Made by a program: the position numbers and the translations under genes
The notes under the pieces: model-generated
What the model was told of the DNA's origin: nothing
Database searches by the model: none
Seen by the model: the letters and a program-made list of their open reading frames with translations, nothing else
Source: Pectinophora gossypiella
Lineage: Eukaryota; Arthropoda; Insecta; Lepidoptera; Gelechiidae
Reading direction: 5' to 3'
DNA length: 64,000 nucleotides
Assembly (NCBI RefSeq): GCF_024362695.1
Contig: NC_065406.1
Location: 16,120,001-16,184,000, forward strand
Shown here: in pieces, positions 39,841 to 51,611 of the stretch
How the letters are laid out: every line of letters begins with the position of its first letter
Position numbering within the stretch: position 1 is the first letter of the stretch

Positions 39841-40409
39841 CAGAAGAGAGAAAAGGGTTCCCGTTCCGTTCTAAATTCTTGGACCATTATGTCCGACGCG
39901 ATGAAGTGATCACTTGTCAACATACAGTTCATCTTATCCATCTGGAACTTTGTATCAAACATGTCTTCTGATTACCTTTTTTCTCTATTAGCTCCATTTC
40001 TCTTAATTTTTTTTTCTGTAATAATTTAGTTATGTATTTAATTGTAGGAGTTACATATGTATTATTTTTATGTCCAGATAAGATGAGTTCTCATTAAAAT
40101 ATTTGCAAAAATATAACCGATACAAGTTTACCAGATATAATTTTAAAGTCGAGAAATGTTAACATTTATTACAATTTCGTCGGTTCTGAGCTCGCTATAA
40201 CTAAGTTCTTTAAAAGTTCTACTAGTTATCATGTTTCTCAGTAAAATTTCTTATACGATATAAAGTTTCTTGAGCAAAATAACTTTAACAAGTCATAAAA
40301 AGTCGAATCCATCACTGTCTTAGGATACACGCTGATACGTTTTTTGTAAAGGTTTAGGTTCAAGGTAGCATGATTAGGGCTAAATCCCTTCTACCTTTTT
40401 TTAAAGACA
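39841..40409 (+). other. No recognised content
   Basis: AT-rich, with no gene or family assigned. Confidence 0.3.
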
Positions 40410-40660
40410 AATACTGAGAATTAATGAGGACATAAGTGGCAAGATGATTGGACACCTAATAAGACACGACGAATTTATTAAAAACATCATAGAAGGAAAG
40501 CTAGAAGGAAAGAGAGGAAGAGGAAGAGAGACAGATTAAAGAAAAAGTTAACGTCGTGTCTTATAGGGAAATCAAGGAATTGGCCTTTGAAAGACTGGAA
40601 TGGAAAAATTTACACCGACAAGAGCGTGGCTCTTAAATTGATGATGATGACTTCTCCATT
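40410..40660 (+). pseudogene. RTE-like LINE C-terminus, frameshifted
   Basis: Pieces read IGHLIRHDEFIKNIIEGKLE, GKRGRGR and then, after a frame break, KEKVNVVSYREIKELAFERL, EWKNLHRQERGS and stop. A GATGATGATGA tail follows. This is a common C-terminus of RTE-clade LINE proteins. The break near 40530-40545 makes it dead. Confidence 0.75.
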
Positions 40661-41017
40661 ATCAACATAAAAATAAAGAAGCGTTTAACGTGTGTATGTC
40701 TAAGTATTTGACAGCCAAACAAAATTTAATTCAACTATCAAATAACTACGGCGCGTAAAGTTGACAATAACATCAGACGCAGAGTAAACCTGAAGAAAGG
40801 ATAAAGGAATTATAATATTATTTTTTGTTTGTAGGTTATCTAGACCTTGAAGTACTGGCAAAAAGGTGTAGAGCTCATTTAGTTTAGTTTATCTATGACA
40901 AAAATAATAATTCTGATCACCGAATGGCATGGCTATACTTATGCCGTCTATTGTCGCCGAGCTAAGGTTCCTACACCCTTAAAATAAATAAAAAAATAGG
41001 AAAAAATAGGAATAGGA

Positions 41018-41112
41018 TTTCGTATTAACAGTGGCTGTAATATGTCGTCTGATTGCTTGCGTCTGCTCATCCCATTGGGAATTATGGACGTGAGTTTACG
41101 TATGTATGTACA
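41018..41112 (+). mobile_element. RTE-tailed retroposon fragment
   Basis: GATTTCGTATTAACAGTGGC, TTGCTTGCGTCTGCTCATCC and GACGTGAGTTTACGTATG, parallel to the copy at 7155-7250. Confidence 0.6.
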
Positions 41113-41358
41113 AAATATACAAATATTTAAAAAAAAACATTATTTGTAAATTCTGCACAGATAAAAGATGCTTAACAATGCAAATATTTTCCATAAAATG
41201 CGATGCAGAGGTGAATCTTTTTATCACCACTCGATACGGAAATAATAATGTTTACTGGAACCAAACCCATTATGTAATTACGCGTAGTTCGCCAAATATC
41301 ATACATACCTAAATATAAATTTAATTATGTAATAAGGATTATACTTAATAGAAGTACA

Positions 41359-41690
41359 GCCTCCGTGGTCTAGCGGTTAGAGCGTTAGGCTCATGATCTG
41401 GAGGTCCGGGTTCGGGTCCCGATGGGGACATTGTCGAAATCATTTTGTGAGACTGTCCTTTGTTTGGTAAGGACTTTTCAGGCTTGAATCACCTGATGGT
41501 CCGAAAAAGTAAGATGATTCCGTGCTTCGCAGGGCACATTAAGCCGTTGGTCCCGGCTATTAGCCGTAAAAACACCTCCACAAACCCGCATTACCGGAGC
41601 AGCGTGGTGGAGTATGCTCCATACCCCTTCCAGTTGATTGGGGGGAGGCCTGTGCCCAGCAGTGGGACGTATATGAGCTGTTTATGTTAA
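41359..41690 (+). mobile_element. SINE-C, full length
   Basis: The tRNA-like head has an A-box TGGTCTAGCGG and a B-box GGTTCGGGTCCC (41359-41432). The body contains GACCTGATGGTCCGAAAAAG-like sequence and AAGCCGTTGGTCCCGGCT. The tail is GAGGCCTGTGCCCAGCAGTG then GGACGTATATGAGCTG, which resembles the end of the LINE at 23572. The head folds loosely as a tRNA but continues into the SINE body, so it is not a tRNA gene. Confidence 0.8.
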
Positions 41691-41880
41691 TACTCGCGAT
41701 ATTGAGGTCCCGGATTTGAATCCTACTACTACAACTAGAAAGGAATAGAAAATAGAATGTGAAACAGAATGACCATCGAGGCAGCTAATTTATAATACCC
41801 ACTCATTATGTATAATTATTATACATAATAAGACAGGTTTATCGTCTGTCACTATGGTAACATTGTTTAAGTGTCTTTTT

Positions 41881-42008
41881 ACTTGGCTGGACAAATGGGG
41901 AGCGCTAAGGGCTCTCACCCGGTTTAAGACAACAGGCCTGAGGATGCCCAGTCGGGCGCAAACCTCAGCTCAGGGCGTTGTCTGAGATGATAATATTTGA
42001 AAGAAATC
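41881..42008 (-). mobile_element. SINE-A fragment
   Basis: ACTTGGCTGGACAAATGGGG, GGGCTCTCACCCGGT, AACAGGCCTGAGGATGCCC and CAGGGCGTTGTCTGAGA. Confidence 0.75.
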
Positions 42009-43263
42009 AATTTTCCATTACAATAAAGTACACAAAAATCTAAACGTATATGGCCTGACTCGAAGGGCTTGTAAAATAAAATTAACTAATAATAATGATT
42101 AAACTGTCTGAAGGGGCCTCTATGTGTTGGCTTCGGCCCTACGCACGCCTTCCAAAACTCCGGGACTCCGTAGGCCCGAGATATGGAAACGACATACAAA
42201 TAATAATAAAAATATATTTATTTACCAAAAAAAACCAAAACATTTTAACGTTTTAAACATTTTTTTTAGTGTATTTTTTTTTTATCAAAACATTTTTAAC
42301 AAGTTGCACAAAGAAACAATATAAGTTGAAGTTATACATAGTAACTGGATGGTTACTAACTGTAAATTAAACTGAAACGGACAATCTTTTGAAAATCATA
42401 AAATAGTGAAAGAGCACGAATACATACACACACACATATTCAAACAAACACACATTTTTAATGTTTATTATATTTTTACATGAGTACGAAATGTGGTTCG
42501 TGGGGGGAGACCAGGATCCCAAGATAAAGGGCAACCTAGTTTGGGTTCCTGTCTTCTGCAAACGGTCCTAATTTAAATATTATTTTTGTTACTATGGTAG
42601 TTTATAAGATTGTTTGTAGAAGAAGAAATAAAGGTTTTTTTTTTATTACAGGTTGCTATCGATAAACGTTAAATGAGAGAAAATGGCGACTTCTTCGACG
42701 TGGTCGGTACTAGTAACATACATCAATAGTTTGTCAAACCAGTAAACAATTAATAACCAAGCCAATCGTATACGGTGACTGATGACGGGTAGAATGCATG
42801 TGACAGTTCTAAATGTGACTGCTTTGTTATTTTCGGACAGACAATTGGGTCAAGGAGGATATGTTGAGAAAAACATTTAATGTAATAATAATATAACATG
42901 ACAAATACTTTATTGCACAACAGGAAATACAAAAAAAAAACACAATAATGTACTTATAACCCCCATAAGGAAATAAAAACTGTGCCCAAATCGGTTATCC
43001 AATGATATCTTGAATTCACATGTCATCATCTTATTTTCGGACAGTCTGGTGATCAGCCCGCATGACTCAGCCCACAGCCTCATCCAATACACACCTAATA
43101 TTTATTTGCACACACTCAGCACTATCGGAAAAAGCATTATTTTAGCACCCGAACCAATAATGCAGTACAAACTTAACTTATTTTTTTTTCTAAAGACACT
43201 CTTTCAACGATTATTTCTATCAACGTTATGAATAAATAACTCTACTCGTGATCTTAAGTATAT
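42009..43263 (+). other. No recognised content
   Basis: About 1.25 kb, AT-rich, with poly(A) and ATTT runs. No gene or assignable repeat. Confidence 0.35.
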
Positions 43264-43408
43264 ACAGTCAATATCGTGTACCCACTTTAGAACCCTGTCG
43301 CAGTATCATATTTTACATTCAATGAGACTTACGGTTTAATTTGTCAAAAAAGTTAATATGACATAGTTTCAAAGTGTATACATATTAGTACTCGCAACCG
43401 TACATATG
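43264..43408. mobile_element. MITE-B copy
   Basis: CAGTCAATATCGTGTACCCA at the left, AATGAGACTTACGGTTTAATT and AGTTAATATGACATAG inside, ATTAGTACTCGCAACCGTA at the right. Confidence 0.7.
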
Positions 43409-44292
43409 TATGTATGTTCTAGTCAAAAGTCGATATTGTAGTCAGCGGATTGACTTTTCTATCCTAGGTTTGACAAACGGCTTTCTGCGTACCACGAAAT
43501 ATTCTTATTTCTTTTACTTTTGACTCATGTATTCATGGTTGGTACCCAACTATCAAAAATTCGTAGTCATACTCCGAAAGTAAGACAATTCGTAAGCTTA
43601 ATGAACAATAAATTGTATTTGTAAACATTTGTTTTATCAAAAATATAACGAAAACCTTGCCTATTTCTGCCGATGAAATCTAAACCCAACCGTTTGCCAG
43701 AGCAATATTTTCTTCAAAAGTGACGCGTTAATTCCCAATAACAAGATAGTTCATGTTCCAGAATTTTCTCTCGTGTTCGAGATTACGTTCGACCTATTTT
43801 CTTGACTGGTTATTTCTTCGTTTTTATGTCTGCGTGGAATACAATTTTGAATGGTTTGTTTATTTTATTAGCAATTATGCCGCGAAATAGAAATGAATTG
43901 AAAACAAACAAACTGAACGCTTTCAGCTTCTTATCTTCACAGGCTATAGTAATATTACGGAAGTGGGTTTCGGATTTGGAAGGAAAGTCACTGGGAAAAC
44001 GAATTTATTCTCTACACACGCTGTTCAGCACGAAACTACGCGGTTCAACTCCGTCACTGTCACTTAATTTGGCACTTGCGACATTTGAACACTATACAAA
44101 ACACCAAACTAAACACTGCACTTACACAGCACTGCTTTTAACGCTTACTTTCATACTTTTTCTTCCTGCTTCGATCGCTTTAAAAACTGAACTGGCTCTC
44201 CTTCCTCTTCCCACTCTTTATTAATCTCGGGTGGTACCTCCTTGACCATTCCAATAAAGAATACAAGGATGCTGCTATGTGTCAGAAATTAA
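43409..44292 (+). other. Unassigned, contains a 140-codon open frame
   Basis: The frame 43802-44224 (plus) encodes a hydrophobic start (FILLAIMP) and serine/leucine-rich sequence. I recognise no domain and no splice context, and base composition does not set it apart. I do not call it a gene. Confidence 0.25.
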
Positions 44293-44440
44293 AACGATCC
44301 ATGCTTCGAAAGGCACGTTAAGCCGTTCGTCCCGGTTGCTACTAAGTAAGTAGTCGTTACATGAGCCATGTCAGGGGCCTTTGACGGCTCAATAATAACC
44401 CTGACACCAGGGTTGATGAGGTTGGTAATTCATTCCTTTT
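44293..44440 (+). mobile_element. SINE-B 3' half
   Basis: CCATGCTTCGAAAGGCACGT, TAAGCCGTTCGTCCCGGTTG, TACATGAGCCATGTCAGGGG and ACACCAGGGTTGATGAGG. Confidence 0.75.
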
Positions 44441-44655
44441 TTGACTGGCGTACAAATGTAGGAAGTATTGCAGCCTATACCTGGCTGAGAGTGTGACGGT
44501 GAGACGATAATATTATCTTTATCTATTCTGGTGTCGCTATGCTTATTGTTAGCTGCAGAACATTTTCCGCAAGCGCGTCAAAGATAGATTGTGTTTTTCT
44601 CCAACAAGCCATCACTATCCATCTAAAGACATCTTATCCTAAGATTTATCGAAAA

Positions 44656-44778
44656 AACGTTTAGTACGATCTACTCTGAACTGGCGTGCGTGTGTGTCAG
44701 GATCGAAAAAAATGGAATTCCATTGTCTCTGTTTACCCTGGTGAAAAATAGGCGTGAGTTTATGTATATGCGTATGAA
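44656..44778 (+). pseudogene. RTE-like LINE end, internally deleted
   Basis: ACGATCTACTCTGAACTGGC joins GTGTGTCAGGATCG. The copy at 49350 has extra coding sequence between them, so a deletion of about 50 bp is visible. The tail is AAAATAGGCGTGAGTTTATG. Confidence 0.65.
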
Positions 44779-45282
44779 CTTCACATCAGAAGTGGCTTCA
44801 AGTTGTATTCTGGTTAGGCATTAGGTGTCACTTTATATTTCTACGTACCCAATCTTCTTCACCACATCCAGAACAAGACACTCAAAATGTTCCAACTTCG
44901 AAAAGCAATACAATAAACGGGCAAAATCTAGCTAGTGTCAGACAGTCGAACTGACAAGTGGAATGGATCTAATTGCAGTTCCTATAGTGCTTCAGTTTCT
45001 GGTCACGTATTTCCCTCGAGTGCGAGGCAGCGTCGACGTGGGTTGGCCAGGAAATATTGGAAGCCACGCTTAACTTGGATTCATCGCTGCGGTCAACAGT
45101 AATAGATATTGATGGTAAGGCTTAATGAACTAATGATTGAAGAAACATTCTAGCGACATTTACAATTGACTAGAAAATGGTATAAAACTTGAAGAAAGGC
45201 CGTGTCAGTCAAAAACGATTACAACGACAACATTGACAATGATAATAAAAATGAATGGGATTGACTTGAAAACTGTGTTGCT

Positions 45283-45412
45283 GGTGCAGTTTCTTATCAT
45301 TTCTTCTCCTTGGTCATAATAATACCTTGCGAAATGACGAATTGAACTGACCTTCAACAAGTTTATCTATGATAATTACGTTGGCTAAATGATTCTGATT
45401 TCTAATGTCATT
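45283..45412 (+). mobile_element. LINE 3' end
   Basis: Same family as 19932 and 21120: GTGTTGCTGGTGCAGTTTCT, TCATTTCTTCTCC, TGACCTTCAACAAGTTTATC and GATAATTACGTTGGC. Confidence 0.65.
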
Positions 45413-45773
45413 TCTACATCAATACCATACATTAATATCAAAGGATCTTCCCCTTTTCGACATCTTTTGCAAATTGTTTACCTTTTAAAAGAAAATCATT
45501 AACCCATTTGTAAACTTCAAAAGTCAAAAGCACTCTGAAATTATATTTATTATTAAATGATGGGTTGATGTTTATATTTTAATCAATATCATTTTCTGCT
45601 TGATAAGTAGGTCCGGGTTTTTCTCATATCCCATTCCGAATTGAAAACCGATAAATTTTATTTTACTAATTAATTAATTACTTAATTTACGAATTATTTA
45701 ATTTTATTTTATTTTGAGGAGAACCGATGGTCGATAGGGCGGAAAGGTTCTAGATTGGCGACCACGTGTCGGA

Positions 45774-45932
45774 CGACGCCCAGTGGGTAGGTCCGCTACA
45801 AGGTGGACCGACGATCTGGTGAAGGTCGCGGGAAGCCGCTGGATGCGGGCAGCGCAGGACCGATCGTCGTGGAGAACCTTGGGGGAGGCCTATGCCCAAC
45901 AGTGGGCGTCGTACGGCTGATGATGATGATGA
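45774..45932 (+). pseudogene. RTE-like LINE C-terminus and 3' end
   Basis: Near-identical to 23572-23731: CGCTACAAGGTGGACCGACG, GCGGGAAGCCGCTGGATGCG and GGAGGCCTATGCCCAACAGT, then a GATGATGATGATG end. The similarity suggests both are fairly recent. Confidence 0.7.
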
Positions 45933-46298
45933 AATTTTATTTTTAGTTAGCGTACTCATATACATTGGATTTTTGCTTGTAAGTTATAAATAACTTGTAC
46001 GTAGGAAGCTAAGATTCGAACAATCACTACTCATCAGGTCCAATATAACTGAAATTCGAAAATAGCCTCTTGAGGTAATTACAACAAATTAAAATAAACA
46101 TAAAACCATTAAGAGCAAGTCCTTACAAAAATAATTTATGCGCCAGTTCTTTACAACCCCTTCGTAAACGTAATTAATGGGGTGAACGTGCCATAGACAC
46201 ATAATTGCTCAGTTATCAATATTATGATTAACTTTGACCTTTGAACGTTTGCAGCGGCGTGGGTGTCGTGATGGACGATGGCTGACGTCAGAAATAAT

Positions 46299-46517
46299 GG
46301 GTGTTAGTGATATCGTAACGAAAACTTTGAAAACTTTGAACGTCATTCTGAGTTAATATCAAATGGAATTTTCTGTCGCAAAAGTATGGAATTGAAAATA
46401 ATTATAAAAAACACAAAAAGTTTCATGAATTTTCCGACTGGAAATTCCACTTGATATCAACTCAGAATCGTGGTCTGAACCAAACTTCTCAATATTCGTT
46501 ACGGTGTCACTAACACC
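46299..46517. mobile_element. MITE-A foldback element
   Basis: GGGTGTTAGTGATATCGTAACG at the left, TACGGTGTCACTAACACC at the right. The internal AAACTTTGAAAACTTTGAA is a short local duplication. Confidence 0.75.
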
Positions 46518-46544
46518 ACAAGTACCTACTTGTATGTACTTGAA

Positions 46545-46770
46545 CGGGGTGTTGGTGACATCGTAACACAATTCACGAATACTGAGGGGGATGATTCAGA
46601 CTATGATTCTGAGTTGATATCAAGTGGAATTTTCCGTCGCAAAAGTAATGTTTTTTTTTAGTTTTTTAAATTATTTTCAATTCTATACTTATGCGATGGA
46701 TATTCCACTTGATATTAACTCAGAATAATGAGCTGAGTCTTCCCTCTCAGTATTCGTTACTATGTCATGT
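46545..46770. mobile_element. MITE-A foldback element, second in tandem
   Basis: GGGGTGTTGGTGACATCGTAAC at the left and CGTTACTATGTCATG at the right, 27 bp after the previous copy. The right terminus is eroded. Confidence 0.7.
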
Positions 46771-46812
46771 ATGTACTTATAGGGGTTTTAAGTGTCATCG
46801 TAACGAGTTTTT

Positions 46813-47110
46813 TTGGTCATCTTCTATCGTGTGGGTTGTGTGGTGAATTACAAACCTCATTCACCCTGGTGTCAGGATTGTTATAGAGCCGCTAAAGACC
46901 CTTGAAATGGCTCATGTAACGACTACTTAATGACCACGATCAACGGCTTAGCGAAAATCAAGTGATCAGCCTGTAATCATCAATTTAAGAGCCCTTGAGC
47001 TCTTGTCGGTGTAGCATTTAAAATACTCTCTATGCTACTTTTTAGGGAAAAATAGGGCAGTGGTTTCCCTCTTGCCTTCCGCCAGCCTGTAATTCCCTTA
47101 CCAAATTAAG
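46813..47110 (-). mobile_element. SINE-B tail followed by a SINE-F body
   Basis: TCTATCGTGTGGGTTGTGTG and CACCCTGGTGTCAGGATTG are SINE-B antisense (46813-46975). TTAAGAGCCCTTGAGCTCTT, GTCGGTGTAGC and AAATAGGGCAGTGG (46985-47085) are antisense to the SINE-F copy at 59050. A tRNA-like B-box antisense, GGGATTCGAACTCGGG, is at 47146. Confidence 0.6.
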
Positions 47111-47640
47111 GATCACAAAGTGATTTTTTGCGATATTTTCTCGCCGGGATTCGAACTCGGGATTAAAAGTCTCTAAATTCGTAGTACTCAGTGAAAACAG
47201 ACCCTAGACAATTCCATTCCCGAGCTAATCGAATAATGAATGAACAAGCGAATCGCCTTGTGCGGATTGATGGAATGTTCACAACCGAAGGGTGAAATTC
47301 AAAGCATCTAGTTTACACTATCATAAGCTCACGACTATATTCTAATGTCAGAGGTACATACATCCCAAGATGAACTAAGTATTTACGCCTCACCGAGCTT
47401 TCTGTTAGACCAACGTGGTAGGTGAGCCGTATCGACGTCTAAAGAAGACAATTATGTCAGTGAAAACTGCACTTAAGTTACTTACGTCCGGTACTGGGTT
47501 CAGAACTGGTACTCTCTGTTACAGTTAGTGATACAAGGTTAATATAAGATCTAGGTGAAGTGATATCTGCTTGCAGATTTCTATTCAAGACATTGTGGGC
47601 GACTAGTTGATTTTTTCGTGAAATGTGTTTGTTATGTTTG
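47111..47640 (+). other. Mostly unrecognised
   Basis: Apart from the tRNA-like antisense scrap at 47140-47190, nothing could be assigned. Confidence 0.3.
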
Positions 47641-47659
47641 TATAGGTACGTAGTTTATT

Positions 47660-47810
47660 TTGCTATGTATTGTTGCTGTATGACGAACATATACCGAAGT
47701 CTATCTGTGGAAACCTATAATTGGCTCTTTTGTGATTTATATTTATGTTTATACTATTTGATGTAGCTGTTGGTTTTCCTATAAATAAATAAATAAATAT
47801 AGTCTTTAAT
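47660..47810 (+). mobile_element. Probable LINE 3' end with AAAT tail
   Basis: TATGTATTGTTGCTGTATGA through TGTAGCTGTTGGTTTTCCT and then AAATAAATAAATAAATA. The class is uncertain. Confidence 0.4.
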
Positions 47811-47898
47811 AGTTAGTCACATCAACTTTGTGATTGTCTTAAAGAACTACATCACTATCCGTGCGTAGACAAAAGGACGAACTCTTGTCTATGTCTTC

Positions 47899-48014
47899 TT
47901 CTCTTCTTCTATCGTGAGGGTTGTAAGGTGGATTACCGACCCCATCAACCCTGGTGTCAGGGTTACTATTGAGCCGCTAAAGGTCTCTGACATGGCTCAT
48001 GTAACGACTACTTT
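47899..48014 (-). mobile_element. SINE-B 3' part
   Basis: TTCTATCGTGAGGGTTGTAAGG, CATCAACCCTGGTGTCAGGG, GACATGGCTCATGTAACGAC. A second copy in the same orientation follows at 48044-48135. Confidence 0.7.
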
Positions 48015-48043
48015 TGAACTTTTGAACTACTTTTAAGGTTTTC

Positions 48044-48135
48044 TTCTTCTATCGTGTGGGTTGTGAGGTGGATTACCAACCGCATCAACCCTAGTGTCAG
48101 GGTTATTATTGAGCCGCCATAGGCCCCTGACTTTT
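48044..48135 (-). mobile_element. SINE-B 3' part, adjacent copy
   Basis: TTCTATCGTGTGGGTTGTGAGG, CATCAACCCTAGTGTCAGGG, TTATTGAGCCGCCATAGGCC. Confidence 0.7.
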
Positions 48136-48937
48136 AAGGTGCTTTCATATTATGCGCGCGTTTATTTTGTTTTTTTTTTTTTTTCAACTTCTGATGTTGT
48201 TTTTTTACTGTGGCGTCTTCCAATATTTAATATTTCCATTCTATCATTCTTACAACAAACTTTATTTACCATCCAGATGGATTATGTAAAACGTCCATAA
48301 ACTCTTAACGCCACTTATCAATTATATGATCGAAAACGCACGTCCTTTATTATGACAGCATAAATTTTATGCCGGTTCGACCCATAAAAACGGGAATTAT
48401 CAAACTGTGGCGGAATTGGCCGATAAATTATTATGGGAGGGAAGAGTGTGGAAAGTTAAGGCTGGGTACATAGTCCCGCTGACGGTGAGAGAGGTTCATA
48501 AATGCGCTGATAAACCGAGCGACTGTATAACGAATGTATTTTCAGCGCGCGGCGCGACTTCTACCGAGGGCTCGTACGACACTCTGCCCACATAGATAGC
48601 ATTCTCTGTATCTGTCGGTTGAAACTGTTTAGAAGATATCCTGTGCTTTTTTTGACGTGACTTATTGTAGTTACAGTTTTTTTCGATTAGTTTACGGCCT
48701 GTAATATACCCAATTAAATCTTATAAAAATGTCGTTCACGGCAACCCATTAAATGTGGATAGGTGTGCGAAATCCAGCTATTCCCACGTAGATTGGGGGC
48801 TGCCAGCCAGGGTGGCCCCGTCTTGGACGATTCCCCCCCCCCCAAAAAAAAAAAAAAAACGACGCTCGGTGCGATCGCATCGTTTGCGCTGCCCTAGCGC
48901 CGCCGCTGTACAGGATATCTCATATACAATCCCGCCG
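48136..48937 (+). other. Mostly unrecognised
   Basis: It contains a short SINE-A antisense scrap, TTTTTTTGACGTGACTTATT (48648-48668), and a C-run/A-run (48833-48859). The frame 48407-48595 has no recognised domain. Confidence 0.3.
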
Positions 48938-49255
48938 ACCCGATTACTCTAGCCATAGAGGCAGCCAATCAGCTCGCGACACCAAACACATCAGAACCCT
49001 GATACTGACCCCGCCGGCGTGGTCGACGATTTCCCTCAATCAGCGCTTATTTCTTTCGACTCACTAGAGTCGATTAATTCTTTCAAATATTTTTCCACTC
49101 AGACGACGCTGTGAGCCGAGGTTCGCGCCCAACTGGGCACCCTCAGGCCTGTTGTCTTAAACGTTGTACCGGGTGAGAGCCTTCAGCGCTCCCCATTTGT
49201 CCGGCCAAGTAGTTAATGCAATATGCGGCAAACCTACAATAAGTCACGTCAAAAA
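48938..49255 (+). mobile_element. SINE-A long form
   Basis: It carries an extra 5' part (ACTCTAGCCATAGAGGCAGC, CAATCAGCTCGCGACACC) before ACCCTGATACTGACC, and the usual 3' end AAGTCACGTCAAAAA. Many substitutions make it older than the copies at 20828 and 37726. It defines the long version of the family, about 310 bp. Confidence 0.8.
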
Positions 49256-49349
49256 GAAAGTAGTTGACGGGAATCGAACCCAAGACACTACGACTTAAAT
49301 CACGCGTTTTTATTTATTTATTTATTTTCATGGGATAATAAGCATGAAT

Positions 49350-49620
49350 TATGATAATATACATGAATTATGTTAACAATAAGTTAAGTTATCAAGTTGA
49401 TGGTAGGGCTGGCATAGGAAGACCGAGAAGGACTTACGATGACCAAATTGGAGATGTCCTTAGAAAAGGTTTAATACGATCTACTCTGAACCGGCGTGCG
49501 TGTTTGAAGCGATTGATGAATGTGGAGGAAGCAAGAGAAGTGTGTCAGGATCGAAGCAAATTCTATAGTCTCTGCTTACCCCGGTGGGAAATAGGCGTGA
49601 GTTTATGTATGTGTATGTTA
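49350..49620 (+). pseudogene. RTE-like LINE C-terminus and tail
   Basis: One frame contains GRAGIGRPRRTYDDQIGDVL, RKGLIRSTLNRRACLKRLMN, VEEAREVCQDRSKF, then the stretch with CTCTGCTTACCCCGG and AATAGGCGTGAGTTTATG. This links the widespread GCGTGAGTTTATG tail to LINE coding sequence. The 5' part is missing. Confidence 0.75.
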
Positions 49621-50258
49621 AAAATAGGTGTAGGATATTTTCACATAAGTACATGTATAATAAACCATATTATCCACGTATTAGTTCTTCGATCAGAACT
49701 TATCGCAGACTTTCTTATGCATCAACGGATATGACTTCGCAATCTTGACTCTAAAAGTAATGGATTTAATGTGACTCCGTCTGGTAGAGATTGCAGGTAC
49801 ATTTCTTAGAATTTTCCCCATGTTATATTGTACATTTGTATGAAACATGTTTATACTCGTATTGTATGCACCCAGGACAATGTTCTTCTTTGTACACCGA
49901 CACGTGTAAGCAAAGTAAAACATGTCTCCAGTCCCCCACGTCTCACGTAGCGACCCATTTTATTTCCAACTCAAAAGTCTAAAACATCTCCTGTCACGAC
50001 TGTGTAACTTTATTACATTCCTAGACACAGATCCAATAACGACATAAACTACACATTTATAACTACAAAGGGATTGAGGAAGGAAGAAAAATACTTAAAG
50101 AAGTCTTAATAAGCTCCATAGTCCCTCATAGATCTGTGGTGTCTTTAATAAATAAATAAATTATTATTATTATTATAGCCAGAAGCAGTTACCCCATAAA
50201 ATATACAAATAGATATAGTTACAATTACAACTCTACAAAACCAATAGCTCGGGAAGCA
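49621..50258 (+). other. No recognised content
   Basis: AT-rich. An ATTATTATT run lies at 50161-50177. Confidence 0.3.
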
Positions 50259-50534
50259 GCCTCCGTGGTCTAGGTGGTTAGAGTATTATCCTCTCGATCT
50301 GGAGGTCCGGGCGCGATTCCCGATGGGGACATTGTCGAAATCACTTTATAATACTGTCCTTTAATTGATTAGGACATTGCTTGAATCACCTGATTGTCCG
50401 AAAAAGTAAGATAATTCCGTAAAAACACCTCCACCAACCCGCATTGGAGAAGCGTGGTGGAGTATGCTCCATACACTCTCCGGTTGATTGATTGGAGGCC
50501 TGTGCCCAGCGGTGGGACGTATATAGGATGTTTG
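50259..50534 (+). mobile_element. SINE-C, near full length
   Basis: Head GCCTCCGTGGTCTAGGTGG and GGAGGTCCGGGCGCGATTCC. Tail GGAGGCCTGTGCCCAGCGGT then GGGACGTATATAGG. The A-box has a one-base insertion. Confidence 0.75.
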
Positions 50535-50536
50535 CC

Positions 50537-50765
50537 TTTTTTTTTTTGACGTGACTTATTGTAGATTTGCCGCAGACGGCATTAACTACTTGGCCTGACA
50601 AATGGGGAGCAGTAAGGGCTCTCACTCGGTACAAAATTTAAGACAACAGGCCTGAGAGTGCCCAGTCGGGCGCGAACCTCAGCTCAGGGCGTCGATTGAG
50701 AAGAAGAGTATTTGAAGGAAATAATCGACCCTACTGGGTCGATAGCGATAAGCGCTTAGGGAGTC
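50537..50765 (-). mobile_element. SINE-A copy
   Basis: A T-run, then TGACGTGACTTATTGTAGAT through GGGCGTCGATTGAGAAG to TCGATAGCGATAAGCGCTTA. It abuts the 3' end of SINE-C with only two bases between, so it probably inserted at that tail. Confidence 0.8.
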
Positions 50766-51386
50766 TCAGCTGCCGTGATACCGGACACAATAGACTTTAT
50801 ATTCTAATAGATTTATTTATAGCATTAAAGATACAATTTGTCACTTAAAATTAAAATTACGAATAATTAAAACATTTCAAATTACTAATGACTATTAATG
50901 ACTTTATATTGTGTTTGCTTGCGATCTGCGTTCTGGCGTTCGAAAAGTTAAGTCTATTTATTGCCATTGACCGGGCACAAATCTCGGAATCCACGGGATA
51001 CCAAAAATGTACGAGTTTTATAAGAAGTCTAGTAAATTTTAGGTCTGAGCTTCCTGAACTGGTCTTGCCGTACCTTAGTTTATGACAACCCGGTCACGTA
51101 AACGACGCAATTCTTTGTCAACTTGACATTGAGTTACAGGGACCGACCTTTAGGGGGTTTATTTAAGGATAGCTCCCACTAAAATCCTTCCGCATTCCTA
51201 TGCGATTGAGAGTTCCTGTTCTCATATATTGTCATTATTTTCAATTATACATATACAAAATACAACAAGGGGGTTAAAATGGCCACATCGAAGCAATTTC
51301 TCTAAAAAACCATGATTGATGTAGATGTAGACTTTTTAACCCACCAGAAAACAGAGAATTGACTTTACACACGCGCTGTGAGAATT
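50766..51386 (+). other. No recognised content
   Basis: No gene or family assigned. Confidence 0.3.
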
Positions 51387-51611
51387 GGGTAGTTTCTTAG
51401 GTATAAATTATGTAATTCTGATTACTAAATAAAGACAGATCAGAGGTGACAAAAACGTTTTTCCTTTTCTATTTAACTTATTTAAGGTTTTTATTAAAGG
51501 AAAACGTAATAATAAGTGCGACATTTTGTCACGTTTTTCTATGACGTCACAGGTTGCTTTTTCATACAAATTCCATAATAATTTCGTGTTCAGACTTGTT
51601 GGAAACTACCC
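51387..51611. mobile_element. MITE-C, complete
   Basis: GGGTAGTTTC at 51387-51396 and GAAACTACCC at 51602-51611 are perfect inverted termini. The body contains TTGTCACGTTTTTCTATGAC. 225 bp, non-coding. ATT-rich sequence flanks both sides. Confidence 0.8.

Noticed and set aside
41359..41432. Possible tRNA gene (A-box, B-box, CAT in the anticodon position)
   Set aside because: The sequence continues into a SINE body and tail, and related heads at 50259 and 61470 carry the same body. It is a SINE head.
43802..44224. 140-codon open frame
   Set aside because: No domain, no splice or promoter context, ordinary composition. Kept only as a note in the region entry.
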